DNA of 64,000 bases from Corynebacterium freiburgense (lineage in GTDB: Bacteria > Actinomycetota > Actinomycetes > Mycobacteriales > Mycobacteriaceae). Below, one piece after another: positions 25,728-35,072 of this stretch. The notes below the pieces were generated by a model. The model had not been told where the DNA came from, ran no database searches, and was given only the letters and a program-made list of their open reading frames with translations. The stretch's first letter is position 1, and the number at the start of each line of letters is the position of its first letter. The translations under genes were made by a program, and so were the position numbers. The stretch is taken from assembly GCF_030408815.1 (NCBI RefSeq), contig NZ_CP047355.1, positions 744,001 through 808,000 of the forward strand, read 5' to 3'.

Positions 25728-27230
25728 CTAGATCAGACGTGCGGGAAGTGCCTCATAGTGCCGGAAACGTTGCTCGCGTCCCACGCGTTGTGGGTTGTTT
25801 TCCAATTGCCAGAGCGTGTGATTTATATGGGCGATAACATTTTCAATAAATTCCGTTGGGTGCTCGGCTGCATCGCCATGCTCGGAAATAAGACCGTCAA
25901 CAATGCCAGCATCGAGTAGTGCGGGTGCGCCGACTCCTTGTTCTTCCATCATTTGGGCGGCGTGATTGGTATCGCGATAGATAATGGCCGAAGCCCCTTC
26001 TGGGGGTAATGGTGATAGCCAAGCATTTTCTGCCGCCAGGACGCGATCTGATGGCAACATGGCTAAAGCAGCGCCACCACAGCCTTGGCCGAGGATAACG
26101 GATATGGTGGGGACGTCGACGTCGACAAGCTCCCCAAGCGTACGTGCAATGGAACCAGCCATCCCGTTTTCTTCGGCGGCTTGGGAAAGCTCGGCGCCGG
26201 GTGTGTCAATAATGCTGATAAGCGGTAGCTGCAACTCATGTGCGAGTTGAATTCCACGTCGGGCAAAGCGGAGAGCTGCAGGCCCAAGCTCGGTTTTTGC
26301 GTGCGGTGGCTGATTGTGGCGGTCCTGGCCAATAAGAACTACTGGTCGATTTCCTAGGCGAGTTAATGCGACGGTAACGGCTGGGGAGCGGCGGCCCTCA
26401 CCGGTGCCGGAAAGTTCGATCCAATGTTTGGCAAGTGCGGCTTTCAGTTCTCGCACTCCTGGTCGATCTATACGGCGGGTGCACTCAATGGCATTCCATG
26501 GCCCCTTAATGGATGTAGGGTCCGGAACGGAAGGGGCGCTTGGTTCGGTATATTGCTGGCTTGGGCGAAGGACGTCGATAATTTTTCGTACAGCTTCCCG
26601 TAGCTGGGTTGGTGAAATAACGCCGTCTATAACCCCATGTTGAGCTAGGTTTTCACCGGTTTGGACACCATCGGGCATTGGAATGCCGGTGGTGAGTTCG
26701 ACGACGCGGGGCCCCAGGAACCCAAGGAGTGCGTCGGGTTCTGCAAAAGTAAAATGTCCCGCAGACCCCCAGGAGGCAAGTACCCCACCGGTTGTTGGGT
26801 TCCGGAGATAAACCAAGAACGGTAAGTGCGCATCTTTGTGTCGATACACTGCCGTTGTGATTGAGACCATAAGTGCGAAAGCGGGGGTACCTTCTTGCAT
26901 TCGCGTGCCCCCAGAGGACGGGGAGATAAGCAGAGGGAGTCCTTGGTCGGTGGCGCGGTGGATTCCGGCAATAATGCGTCGTGCTGTAGCTGCGCCAATC
27001 GATCCGCCGAGGAACGCAAATTCACTTAATACAAATGCCACTCGGGTGCCACCGACAGTGCCTTCACCAGTGATTACAGCTTCATCGACTCCGCTTTTTT
27101 CGCGTGCTTTTTTCAATGCTTGCTGGTATTGCTCGGAGATGTCTCCGTATTCGGGTGGAGTATCCCAACTTACAAAAGAATCGTGGTCGAGAACTTGGCG
27201 GATAAGGTCGTGGGCACCGGTACGAGTCAT
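25728..27230 (-). CDS. accDA: Acyl-CoA carboxylase carboxyltransferase, fused AccD-AccA type
   Basis: A 500-residue carboxyltransferase that combines an AccD-like N-terminal half (VAFVLSEFAFLGGSIG, LLISPSSGGTRMQEG, TTGGVLASWGSAGHFTFAEPDALLGFLGPRVVE) with an AccA-like C-terminal half (LPLISIIDTPGAELSQAAEENGMAGSIA, GQGCGGAALAML). The zinc-ribbon found at the N-terminus of bacterial AccD is absent. It transfers the carboxyl group from biotin to acetyl- or propionyl-CoA together with a biotin-carrying alpha subunit encoded elsewhere. First gene of a three-gene operon with the malic enzyme. Confidence 0.88.
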   Translation of the reverse strand: MTRTGAHDLIRQVLDHDSFVSWDTPPEYGDISEQYQQALKKAREKSGVDEAVITGEGTVGGTRVAFVLSEFAFLGGSIGAATARRIIAGIHRATDQGLPLLISPSSGGTRMQEGTPAFALMVSITTAVYRHKDAHLPFLVYLRNPTTGGVLASWGSAGHFTFAEPDALLGFLGPRVVELTTGIPMPDGVQTGENLAQHGVIDGVISPTQLREAVRKIIDVLRPSQQYTEPSAPSVPDPTSIKGPWNAIECTRRIDRPGVRELKAALAKHWIELSGTGEGRRSPAVTVALTRLGNRPVVLIGQDRHNQPPHAKTELGPAALRFARRGIQLAHELQLPLISIIDTPGAELSQAAEENGMAGSIARTLGELVDVDVPTISVILGQGCGGAALAMLPSDRVLAAENAWLSPLPPEGASAIIYRDTNHAAQMMEEQGVGAPALLDAGIVDGLISEHGDAAEHPTEFIENVIAHINHTLWQLENNPQRVGREQRFRHYEALPARLI

Positions 27231-27427
27231 ACACAGAATCTAACGTGTTGCGGAATATGAAACTGGGGTTTCCAACACAATGGGGGTGATGCGTGAACTT
27301 TCCTGGGGTGCGTTTGATGAAAAGGCACTTTTATCTTGTCTCCAGTGGGACTGGCCCTATGGCCTGGGGAAATGTGGTGGTGGGTTGTGGGTGATGTGAA
27401 ATCTGCCTGATTTCGGGGTGTCGGGTG

Positions 27428-27835
27428 TCAGATCTGCCTGATATTTTGGGGCGGGTCGGCTGGTTTTTCAGGGCTTTCCGGGGGTTTGAGCTGGTTTCCT
27501 GGGGTGTGGGCTGGCTTTCCGAGCCTTCGAGCCGCATTCCCTGCGGTTTGATAGGCGCACCCTATTGAACTAGATATGTTTTCATCCCTACTGTCGCAGA
27601 TTCCATAAAATCGCCTGAAAAAATGGAATTTGCGACAGCAAGCAACATTGCACACAATCGTTGACCTGGGGTTTGTCGCAGATTCCATAAAAACAGCGAA
27701 AAAAATGGAATCTGTGACAGGTTCCCTACCTATCGTGTCGCAGATTCCATAAAAACAGCCGAAAAAATGGAATCTGTGACAACACGCCCAACCAGCGCCC
27801 AACCAGACCCCCAGGAAGGACCAACCAGACCCAAA
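27428..27835 (-). repeat. Family-2 composite repeat, copy B (inverted)
   Basis: Same element as copies A and C on the opposite strand, with all three hairpins at the basic length: 27736-27781, 27674-27719 and 27592-27637 (46 nt each). Downstream landmarks (CTAGTTCAATAGGGTG, CCGCAGGGAATGCGG, ATCAGGCAGATCTGA) are also shared with copy C, which sets the element at about 400 bases. The rest of the 770-base gap before the aldo/keto reductase (27231-27427 and 27836-28001) holds no gene I can support. Confidence 0.88.
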
Positions 27836-28001
27836 AAGACCGACCTGCGCCCGAAAAGACTGAGCACCTCCCACCCAACCCCTACCAAATCCCAGGCCGC
27901 CGGACGCACACAACAAAACCACAAAACCAGGCCAAACCACAAACCCCAGCACAATCCAGTCCAACAAACGGAGAGCAGTTCATCCGTGTTTAATGGGGGA
28001 C

Positions 28002-28829
28002 ATGAATATTCCTTCAATCACACTCAATGATGGCACCCCAATGCCGCAACTTGGGTTTGGGACCTGGCAGCTCGTTGATGAGCAGTGTTATCCGGCTGTT
28101 CGTAAAGCCATTGAGCTTGGCTATCGTCATATTGATACTGCCGCGATTTATGGCAATGAAGAAGAAGTCGGGCGAGCAGTCAGGGATGCTATCGCTGCTG
28201 GGGACGCTACCCGCGACGAACTGTTTATTGTGACGAAATTGTGGAACAACCAACACCATGAACCGGAAGTTGCGTTCCAACAATCACTGGCCCGTTTAGG
28301 GTTAGATTATATTGATCTTTATTTATTGCATTGGCCATGTCCAAAGCAGCAGCAATATATTTCGGCATTTGAGGGAATGGCACATATTCAGGGATTGGGG
28401 ACTGTGCAGTCTATTGGGGTGTGTAATTTTTACCCAGCGGCCCTTATTGAACTCATTGAAAAAACGGGTGTGGTTCCTGCTGTGAACCAGATCGAATTGC
28501 ATCCCGGGTTCCCACAATTTGAATTGCAGAAACTCGATAAGGAATTGGGAATTATTACAGAATCTTGGTCTCCATTAGGGCAGGGAAAGATCCTTGCGGA
28601 GCCAACCACGGTGCGTATTGCACAAGTACATGGGAAGACCCCGGCACAGGTGATCCTTCGGTGGCACATTCAACAAGGTTTAGTGCCATTGCCAAAGTCT
28701 GCACATAATGATCGCATTGCGGAAAATCTGAATATTTTTGATTTCCAACTTACGGAAGCCGAAATAGCGGAGTTAAGCGCCCTGGATTCCGGACGAATTG
28801 GCCCCGATCCAATGGAGTTTCCCGAATGA
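28002..28829 (+). CDS. Aldo/keto reductase (AKR5-like)
   Basis: A 275-residue NADPH-dependent oxidoreductase of the 2,5-diketo-gluconate reductase-like AKR group. The catalytic tetrad is visible (Asp in GYRHIDTAAIYGNE with the Tyr, Lys in FIVTKLWN, His in LYLLHWPCP), as are SIGVCNFYPAALIELI and the C-terminal cofactor motif LVPLPKSAHNDRIAENLNIFDF. Broad substrates are typical. The ATG at 28002 follows GGGGGA. The stop overlaps the next gene (ATGA). Confidence 0.93.
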   Translation: MNIPSITLNDGTPMPQLGFGTWQLVDEQCYPAVRKAIELGYRHIDTAAIYGNEEEVGRAVRDAIAAGDATRDELFIVTKLWNNQHHEPEVAFQQSLARLGLDYIDLYLLHWPCPKQQQYISAFEGMAHIQGLGTVQSIGVCNFYPAALIELIEKTGVVPAVNQIELHPGFPQFELQKLDKELGIITESWSPLGQGKILAEPTTVRIAQVHGKTPAQVILRWHIQQGLVPLPKSAHNDRIAENLNIFDFQLTEAEIAELSALDSGRIGPDPMEFPE

Positions 28830-29557
28830 TTATTCAACAACGAGACGGGCATTTGCTAACTATTGTGTTGGACCGTGACCCACACCGAAATTCACTAACT
28901 ACAAAGGTGTGCTCGGAAGTGGCGGATGCAATTGATGCAGTGGAGTCACCCGATATACGTGCGGTGCTTATTCGTGGAAGGGGATCCGCATTTTGTGCCG
29001 GCGCTGATCTTAAGGGCGGAGTGTATGGGGATGACTTCCATGGTGCACTTCACCGGATGTTGCGCAGTATTTTGGAGTGCCCAGTGCCTGTGATTGCCGA
29101 CGTCCAGGGCCCCGCTGTTGGTGCTGGCACTCAGCTCGCATTGGCGTGTGACCTTCGTGTTGTTGGTGACGGTGGTTGGTTCCGGGTGCCACCTGCTGAA
29201 CTGGGTTTCGCTCTGGACAATTGGACTATACGGCGTGCAGTATCCATGCTCGGTGGTTCTGTTGCCCGATCCGTGTTATTGGCTGCAGAAAAAGTCGATG
29301 CTGATACCGCAGCCGCTGTAGGGTTTGCGAATTTACGTGGAGACGCAGATGACGCATGGGCATATGCACAACGAATTGCAGGCTATGCACCATTGGCATT
29401 GCGGCAATTAAAAGGTGTGCTTAATGATGAGGGATTTGGCTTTACATTGCGCCCAAATCAGCAGCAGCTTTATGACCTTTGCTGGTCTAGTGATGACGCC
29501 GCAGAAGCCCGCTCGGCTCGTGCAGAAAAACGCTCTCCAGTATTTAAAGGGCAATAA
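28826..29557 (+). CDS. Enoyl-CoA hydratase/isomerase family protein
   Basis: A 243-residue crotonase-fold protein: DPHRNSLTTKV, GRGSAFCAGADLKGG (oxyanion hole), VIADVQGPAVGAGTQLALACDLRVV (second oxyanion-hole region and active-site area) and PAELGFALD. One catalytic Glu of hydratases would sit where QGPAVGAGTQ is found, so hydration itself is uncertain. Translationally coupled to the aldo/keto reductase. Substrate unknown. Confidence 0.88.
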   Translation: MIIQQRDGHLLTIVLDRDPHRNSLTTKVCSEVADAIDAVESPDIRAVLIRGRGSAFCAGADLKGGVYGDDFHGALHRMLRSILECPVPVIADVQGPAVGAGTQLALACDLRVVGDGGWFRVPPAELGFALDNWTIRRAVSMLGGSVARSVLLAAEKVDADTAAAVGFANLRGDADDAWAYAQRIAGYAPLALRQLKGVLNDEGFGFTLRPNQQQLYDLCWSSDDAAEARSARAEKRSPVFKGQ

Positions 29558-29597
29558 CAATAACCGGTGAGGTCATTCGTCGCTATTATCTTCTGGT

Positions 29598-31877
29598 ATG
29601 ACGTATACCTCACCTTTTGGCCTGACTGCTCAAGAAGTTGCTGATCGGGTACAGGCGGGGTTAGTGAATCGCCAGCCACGTCGCACCGGACGTAGCGTGG
29701 GCACCATTATTCGCACGAACGTTTTTACACGGATTAATGCGATTTTGGGGGTGCTGCTGTTTATTGTGCTTTCGCTCGGATCGTGGATTAATAGTGCGTT
29801 CGGTACATTAATTATTGCCAATTCCGCTATTGGCATTATTCAAGAACTGCGGGCAAAGCGAACACTGGATAAACTTACGATCCTCGGGGAATCATTACCC
29901 ACAGTGATTCGAGATGGCCAGGCCCAGGAAATCCTGCGTGATGCATTGGTATTAGATGACCTTATTGAACTTGGTTCGGGAGATCAGCTGGTTGTTGATG
30001 GGGAAGTCCGATCGGCTGATGGGCTTATGGTGGATGAATCCATGCTAACGGGGGAGTCCGAACCGATCCTCAAAAACATTGGCGATCAAGTATGGTCTGG
30101 ATCTTATGTTGTAGCAGGCGCCGGCACGTATCAGGCAACCGCGATTAGTGAAGATGCTTATGCTGCGAAACTCGTGGCAGAGGCTGGGAAATTCCAATTA
30201 ACCGATTCGCACTTGCAGGCGGGGATTGACCAGATTCTTCGAACTATTACTTGGCTATTAATTCCTACCGGTTTACTTACCGTGTGGACGCAATTATCGC
30301 GGACTGGAGAACCACTACGAGAATCAATTTTGGCAATGGTTGCCGCGCTGGTTCCTATGCTTCCAGAGGGTCTGGTGCTTATGACCTCCATTGCCTTTGG
30401 TGTGGGCGTTGTACGGTTGGGGCGTCGAAAAGCACTGGTTAATGAATTGCCGGCGATTGAAGGTCTAGCTCGTGTCGATGTGGTGTGCGTGGATAAAACG
30501 GGCACATTAACTGAAAACCGCATGGAGCTAGCAGAAATAAAGGAGCTTATCGACGCCCCAATTGCGCGGATTTTAGCCTCCTTTGTGGCTGTAGAAAACC
30601 GCCCAAACGATACATTGCAAGCGGTTGCAACAGTGGATGCTGAGCCTTTTGAAGTAATTAGTTTTGATGCCTTTGATTCCGCAAAGAAATTTGCATCTGT
30701 GAACTTAGAGTCGCACGGGCGTTGGTATTTGGGTGCCCCGGATGTTTTGGTAAGCCGCAGTGATGCCGAAGCGGCCGAAGCTCTGGCAGCCCAAGGTTTG
30801 CGCGTGCTTATGCTTTGCGATGAAAATCGAACACCTGCAGCACTTGTTGTATTGCGTCAGAAAATCCGTGATGATGCGCTAGATACTCTTGATTTCTTCC
30901 GGCAGGAAGACGTTGATGTAAAGGTTATCTCCGGCGATAATGCGGCGTCGGTAGGCGCGGTGGCTCGTGAACTTGGTCTTTGTGGTTCGGTGGTTGATGC
31001 ACGGCAACTTCCTGAAGATCCTGAAGCATTTCGGCAGGCCATTGAACAGCACACTGTATTTGGGCGAGTGACTCCCGAACAAAAACGAGAAATGGTTCGG
31101 GCTTTGCAAGAAAACGGGCATACAGTAGCCATGACTGGTGATGGTGTGAACGATGTGCTTGCCTTAAAAGACGCCAATATTGGTGTTTCCATGGGATCTG
31201 GATCCCCGGCCACACGTTCTGTTGCCCAGGTGGTCATTTTGGATAATCGATTTGCATCTTTACCCCATGTGGTAGCGGAAGGACGACGCGTTATTGGCAA
31301 TATTGAGCGGGTAGCAAATCTCTTTCTTACAAAAACCGTCTATTCCGTATTAATGGCGCTAATTTTTGCGATAGTTGGGATTAAATTCCCATTCCAAGCA
31401 ATCCATGTGACGGTAACCGCATGGTTTACCATTGGCATTCCAGCTTTTATCCTTTCACTTGCCCCAAACTACGAACGGGCACGACCTAATTTTGTTCCTA
31501 GAGTGCTGCGTTTTGCGGTGCCCTCTGGAATTACTATTGGGACTTTTACTGCGGGCATGTGGCTTTGGTTATATCCAGGTGCAGCTGCTCCTGAAGAGCT
31601 CAAAATGCAGGTTGGTACGGCAGCGCTTGCCGCATTGTTGGTAATGGCTTTATGGGTATTGGGGATTGTGGCGCGACCATATACCTGGTGGAAAGCTCTT
31701 TTGCTGCTAACGTCTGTGAGTTTTTATATTGTGCTGTTTTCAACACCATGGCTAGCGAACTTTTTCTTGCTGCACCCAGAAGACCATGGGTTATTGTTGC
31801 GAGGTCTTGTTGTAGGGGCATGTGGCGCCGCAATCATTGAAGGTTTTTGGCAATTGCGTCGGTTGAATCAACGCTAA
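29598..31877 (+). CDS. Cation-transporting P-type ATPase, CtpE-like
   Basis: A 759-residue P-type ATPase close in layout to mycobacterial CtpE, a calcium importer. Motifs: MLTGESEPI (actuator), [15 protein letters not shown] (phosphorylated Asp), [15 protein letters not shown], and [25 protein letters not shown] (hinge). The membrane segment PMLPEGLVL carries the ion-binding Pro-Glu. No N-terminal heavy-metal domain is present. TATTAT at 29584 lies eight bases before the ATG, suggesting a leaderless message. Two GCTTNTCGACGCC words occur in the gene (30421, antisense; 30545, sense). Ion specificity is inferred from CtpE. Confidence 0.9.
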   Translation: MTYTSPFGLTAQEVADRVQAGLVNRQPRRTGRSVGTIIRTNVFTRINAILGVLLFIVLSLGSWINSAFGTLIIANSAIGIIQELRAKRTLDKLTILGESLPTVIRDGQAQEILRDALVLDDLIELGSGDQLVVDGEVRSADGLMVDESMLTGESEPILKNIGDQVWSGSYVVAGAGTYQATAISEDAYAAKLVAEAGKFQLTDSHLQAGIDQILRTITWLLIPTGLLTVWTQLSRTGEPLRESILAMVAALVPMLPEGLVLMTSIAFGVGVVRLGRRKALVNELPAIEGLARVDVVCVDKTGTLTENRMELAEIKELIDAPIARILASFVAVENRPNDTLQAVATVDAEPFEVISFDAFDSAKKFASVNLESHGRWYLGAPDVLVSRSDAEAAEALAAQGLRVLMLCDENRTPAALVVLRQKIRDDALDTLDFFRQEDVDVKVISGDNAASVGAVARELGLCGSVVDARQLPEDPEAFRQAIEQHTVFGRVTPEQKREMVRALQENGHTVAMTGDGVNDVLALKDANIGVSMGSGSPATRSVAQVVILDNRFASLPHVVAEGRRVIGNIERVANLFLTKTVYSVLMALIFAIVGIKFPFQAIHVTVTAWFTIGIPAFILSLAPNYERARPNFVPRVLRFAVPSGITIGTFTAGMWLWLYPGAAAPEELKMQVGTAALAALLVMALWVLGIVARPYTWWKALLLLTSVSFYIVLFSTPWLANFFLLHPEDHGLLLRGLVVGACGAAIIEGFWQLRRLNQR

Positions 31878-31955
31878 CTGAAAAGGCATTGTGCACTCCC
31901 TATATTATTGAGCACTCCTAATAAGAGGGTGAACTGTGCCACAAACAAAATTTGC

Positions 31956-31967
31956 AAACTTTGCAGA
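31956..31967. promoter_or_regulatory. RamB-like site upstream of DUF485-mctC
   Basis: AAACTTTGCAGA matches the RamB motif AAACTTTGCAAA with one mismatch and lies within TTTGCAAACTTTGCA. In C. glutamicum the mctC operon is known to respond to RamA and RamB, which agrees with this placement. Confidence 0.5.
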
Positions 31968-31968
31968 T

Positions 31969-32038
31969 GTAAAGATTGTGTGGTTTCGGGGGTGAATGAG
32001 TGAAATCTTTACATGCTGGTTACGGGGATTTCGGGGGT
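31969..32038. promoter_or_regulatory. Inverted repeat and paired RamA-like G-tracts before DUF485-mctC
   Basis: GTAAAGATT (31969) and AATCTTTAC (32004) form a 9-base inverted repeat. TTTCGGGGGT occurs twice, at 31984 and 32029, exactly 45 bases apart; CGGGGGT fits the RamA half-site pattern (one base, four to six G, then T or C). This fills the 338-base gap with likely activator sites. Confidence 0.45.
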
Positions 32039-32215
32039 AAAAGCTTAGCGAGAATTGATCAGACGTCTCTATTCCACTTCCAAATTGCAATGTGAGCTGG
32101 GTAACTTGGCTTCAGCAACGAATGTAGTGACGATTGCAGGAAACTTGAAAATAGTTTTCTGTACGCCACTACTTCATCCATTTGACGACAATGCAGAAAG
32201 CGAGGCGATCATCCA

Positions 32216-32560
32216 GTGAGCGCCAACCCTCAGGCACACTCGGGACGTCGTGAACCTACGGCGGCAGAATTCCGTGCCATGCAGGAGGCCCCTCAATTTA
32301 TTGAGCTGAAAAAGACATTCCGGTCTTTTACCTTCCCAATGAGCGCGGCCTTCTTTGTTTGGTACATCGCATACGTGTTGATGGCAACCTACATGGGCGA
32401 CACAATGGGCAAGGTGGTCTTTGGTTCCATTAACGTTGGAATCCTGCTTGGACTTGCCCAGTTTGTCACCACGTTCATTATTACCTGGTGGTATATCAAA
32501 TTTGCCAATAAGCAGATTGAGCCTCGCGCCGCTGCAATCCGGCAAGAAATGGAAGGTTAA
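32216..32560 (+). CDS. DUF485 family membrane protein (mctC operon)
   Basis: A 114-residue small membrane protein with two helices (about 40-62 and 69-94): FRSFTFPMSAAFFVWYIAYV and GSINVGILLGLAQFVTTF. It parallels the DUF485 protein at 663-1004. A GTG start at 32216 precedes SANPQAHSGRRE. Three bases separate it from the mctC ATG. Presumed accessory to the symporter; mechanism unknown. Confidence 0.9.
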   Translation: MSANPQAHSGRREPTAAEFRAMQEAPQFIELKKTFRSFTFPMSAAFFVWYIAYVLMATYMGDTMGKVVFGSINVGILLGLAQFVTTFIITWWYIKFANKQIEPRAAAIRQEMEG

Positions 32561-32563
32561 TCC

Positions 32564-34210
32564 ATGCAAAACGCACTTGTCGTAGCGCAAGAATCCTCTG
32601 CGGGAAACCCAATCCTGAATATTGCGGTATTCGTTGCTTTTATCGTGGTAACGATGGCGATTGTAATGAGGGTAGGTAAATCCACCTCGGAAGCTTCAGA
32701 TTTCTATACCGGTGGCGCATCCTTCTCCGGTACGCAAAATGGTTTGGCCATCGCGGGTGACTACCTTTCCGCAGCATCCTTCCTGGGTATTGTGGGCGCC
32801 GTAGCACTCTCCGGTTATGACGGCTTCCTGTACTCCATCGGTTTCTTCGTGGCTTGGTTGGTGGCTCTTCTTTTGGTTGCGGAGCCGCTGCGAAACACCG
32901 GTCGTTTCACTATGGCGGACGTATTGTCTTTCCGACTTCGGCAGAAGCCTGTGCGACTTGCAGCGGCCTTTGGTACCCTCGCTGTCTCCCTTTTCTACCT
33001 AATCGCACAAATGGCCGGAGCGGGCTCTTTGGTTTCGGTACTTTTGGATATCCACGACAAGAGCTCTCAGGCTATTGTTGTGGCGGTTGTGGGCGTCATT
33101 ATGATCTTGTATGTTCTGCTTGGTGGCATGAAAGGCACCACATATGTGCAAATGATCAAGGCTGTTCTTTTGGTCGGTGGCGTGGGTGTTATGACGCTAA
33201 TGATCCTATGGTTCGTAAAAGGTAGCTTCTCCGAACTATTGGAGCAGGCCGTAAATATGCATGCCAGCTCGGAAACCCTCCAAAAGGCTGGATATGATGC
33301 ACGCGAAATCTTGGAGCCAGGCCTGAAATATGGCAAAAACGACCTTACAAAGCTGGACTTTGTTTCCCTTGGCCTCGCCCTAGTATTGGGTACCGCAGGT
33401 CTGCCACACGTGCTTATGCGCTTCTATACGGTTCCTACCGCTAAGGAAGCTCGTAAGTCTGTGACCTGGGCGATTATCCTTATTGGTGCGTTCTACCTTA
33501 TGACCCTTGTCCTCGGTTACGCGGCTGCCGCTTTTGTTGGTCCAGACCGTATTCTCGCAGCACCAGGTGGCGCGAATGCCGCTGCACCGCTGCTTGCTCT
33601 TGAACTCGGTGGATCCATCTTTATGGCTATTATTTCCGCAGTGGCGTTTGCTACCGTGTTGGCTGTGGTCGCAGGTCTGGCCATTACCGCTTCCGCTTCT
33701 GTGGCTCATGATATCTACCACTCGATTATTCGTAGCGGTAAATCTACAGAAGAAGAGCAGGTTCGGGTTTCTCGGATCACCGTAGTGGTTATCGGTATTT
33801 TGGCCATTATCCTGGGTATTCTTGCGATGGGGCAAAATGTTGCGTTCCTGGTGGCACTGGCGTTTGCTATCGCCGCTTCCGCTAACCTGCCAACGATTTT
33901 GTTCTCCCTCTACTGGAAGAAATTCAATACCGCTGGTGCGGTTTCTGCGATGTACACCGGCTTAATTATGGCTTTGGGTCTGATTATTTTCTCCCCAGCG
34001 GTTTCCGGTGCTCCAAATGCAATGTTCCCGAATGTTGACTTCGCACTCTTCCCGCTCGCAAATCCGGGTATTGTCTCGATCCCAGCAGCCTTTATTGCGG
34101 GCATTATTGGAACCTTCTTAGGATCCCCAGACAATTTGGATGACCTCCAGGCCGAGATGGAAGTTCGTTCGCTTACCGGCGTCGGCGTCGAAGCCCCAGT
34201 CGATCACTAG
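32564..34210 (+). CDS. mctC: Monocarboxylate/cation symporter MctC
   Basis: A 548-residue sodium:solute symporter with about 13 helices. Marks: SDFYTGGASFSGTQNGLAIAGDYLSAASFLG, AEPLRNTGRFTMADVLSFRLRQ, FYLIAQMAGAGSLV, GGMKGTTYVQMIKAVLL and GTAGLPHVLMRFYTVPTAKEARKS. C. glutamicum MctC imports acetate, propionate and pyruvate. Gene order (gltA upstream, DUF485 partner, secreted protein and thyA-folA downstream) supports orthology better than for the paralogue at 1-666. A hairpin with TATTATTTT follows. Confidence 0.92.
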   Translation: MQNALVVAQESSAGNPILNIAVFVAFIVVTMAIVMRVGKSTSEASDFYTGGASFSGTQNGLAIAGDYLSAASFLGIVGAVALSGYDGFLYSIGFFVAWLVALLLVAEPLRNTGRFTMADVLSFRLRQKPVRLAAAFGTLAVSLFYLIAQMAGAGSLVSVLLDIHDKSSQAIVVAVVGVIMILYVLLGGMKGTTYVQMIKAVLLVGGVGVMTLMILWFVKGSFSELLEQAVNMHASSETLQKAGYDAREILEPGLKYGKNDLTKLDFVSLGLALVLGTAGLPHVLMRFYTVPTAKEARKSVTWAIILIGAFYLMTLVLGYAAAAFVGPDRILAAPGGANAAAPLLALELGGSIFMAIISAVAFATVLAVVAGLAITASASVAHDIYHSIIRSGKSTEEEQVRVSRITVVVIGILAIILGILAMGQNVAFLVALAFAIAASANLPTILFSLYWKKFNTAGAVSAMYTGLIMALGLIIFSPAVSGAPNAMFPNVDFALFPLANPGIVSIPAAFIAGIIGTFLGSPDNLDDLQAEMEVRSLTGVGVEAPVDH

Positions 34211-34239
34211 AACGAAAAATTCTATCCCCCTTTTTCGGT

Positions 34240-34285
34240 AGCTCCACCCCTTCGCCGCACGTACGGCCGGGGTCGGGGCTATTAT
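34240..34285 (+). terminator. mctC terminator overlapping the next promoter
   Basis: AGCTCCACCCC ... GGGGTCGGGGCT forms an imperfect stem with an inner GCCG/CGGC helix, followed by ATTATTTT. The same TATTAT (34280-34285) is placed as a -10 for a leaderless message of the gene at 34293. Confidence 0.6.
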
Positions 34286-34292
34286 TTTCTTC

Positions 34293-35072
34293 ATGAATTC
34301 TCGAGCTGTGACGGCGGCCCCAGTGGTTGTCGCTTTGGTAGCATTCGTTGCCATGCCGTTTGCTGCCGTCTATGGAGGGGCACAGCCAGCGCTTGGGCAA
34401 GCGGAGCTGAGCAGTGCTGGTATTTACCAGGATGGGACACAACCTTTGCAACAGGGTGAGGTTGACACTTTTGTAGAAAATACAACAGGCTCCCAGGTAA
34501 CGGTTTTCCGTATGCATGACGGTTTTCACACGGGCAGTGCGACGGAACGCTTTGCACGTCCTGCATTGAGCCTTATTAAATTGTATATCGCCGAATATGT
34601 GTTAGAACACGGGGAATTAAAGGATCGTGCTGATGCGTTGGAAATGATCCGCAGCTCCGACGATAAAATTGCCGAAAAGCTTTTTGAAAAATATCCTGAG
34701 TCTATAGATACTACTGCAAAAGAATATGGGTTAATTTCCACAAAATCACGTGATACCTGGGGGTATAGTGTCACGTCTACATATGATGTGGTTTCGTTTG
34801 TATCTCAGAAACTCCGCAGAAATCGCAATGACCCAATCTTACGGGCCATGAAAGAATCCGATGCGGTAGCCGCAGATGGTTATAAGCAGAATTTTGGCAC
34901 CGCGATTTTGCCGGGTGTTATCGGCACAAAGTGGGGTTGGTCAAATGACCTAACATTGCATTCATCCGTTTCCTACGGCGATGATTTCGTGGTTGCCGTG
35001 GCTATTTCTGGTACCGCCGAAGACCTGACAGACTTAGTGGAACTACAAGTCGCCGGTCTTATGGAGGAATAA
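34293..35072 (+). CDS. Secreted beta-lactamase/penicillin-binding-like serine hydrolase
   Basis: A 259-residue exported protein with an N-terminal hydrophobic signal (1-35). It carries a possible serine-hydrolase triad of motifs: SLIK (SxxK) in ARPALSLIKLYIAEYVL, SSDD in the SxN position (MIRSSDDKIAEKL), and TKWGWS in place of KTG. It looks like a class A beta-lactamase-like fold of the beta-lactamase2 type, of unknown activity. The gene overlaps the next start (TAATG). The ATG follows TATTAT by eight bases, so it is probably leaderless. Confidence 0.75.
   Translation: MNSRAVTAAPVVVALVAFVAMPFAAVYGGAQPALGQAELSSAGIYQDGTQPLQQGEVDTFVENTTGSQVTVFRMHDGFHTGSATERFARPALSLIKLYIAEYVLEHGELKDRADALEMIRSSDDKIAEKLFEKYPESIDTTAKEYGLISTKSRDTWGYSVTSTYDVVSFVSQKLRRNRNDPILRAMKESDAVAADGYKQNFGTAILPGVIGTKWGWSNDLTLHSSVSYGDDFVVAVAISGTAEDLTDLVELQVAGLMEE

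Noticed and set aside
27428..27967. Open frames through the family-2 repeats, e.g. 27428-27967, 57650-58180 and 23424-23711, with similar predicted peptides
   Set aside because: They arise from DNA identity of the repeats. Copy A's 11-nt loop growth puts the start in another frame, the peptide is low-complexity Cys/Phe-rich, and no ribosome-binding sites are present.
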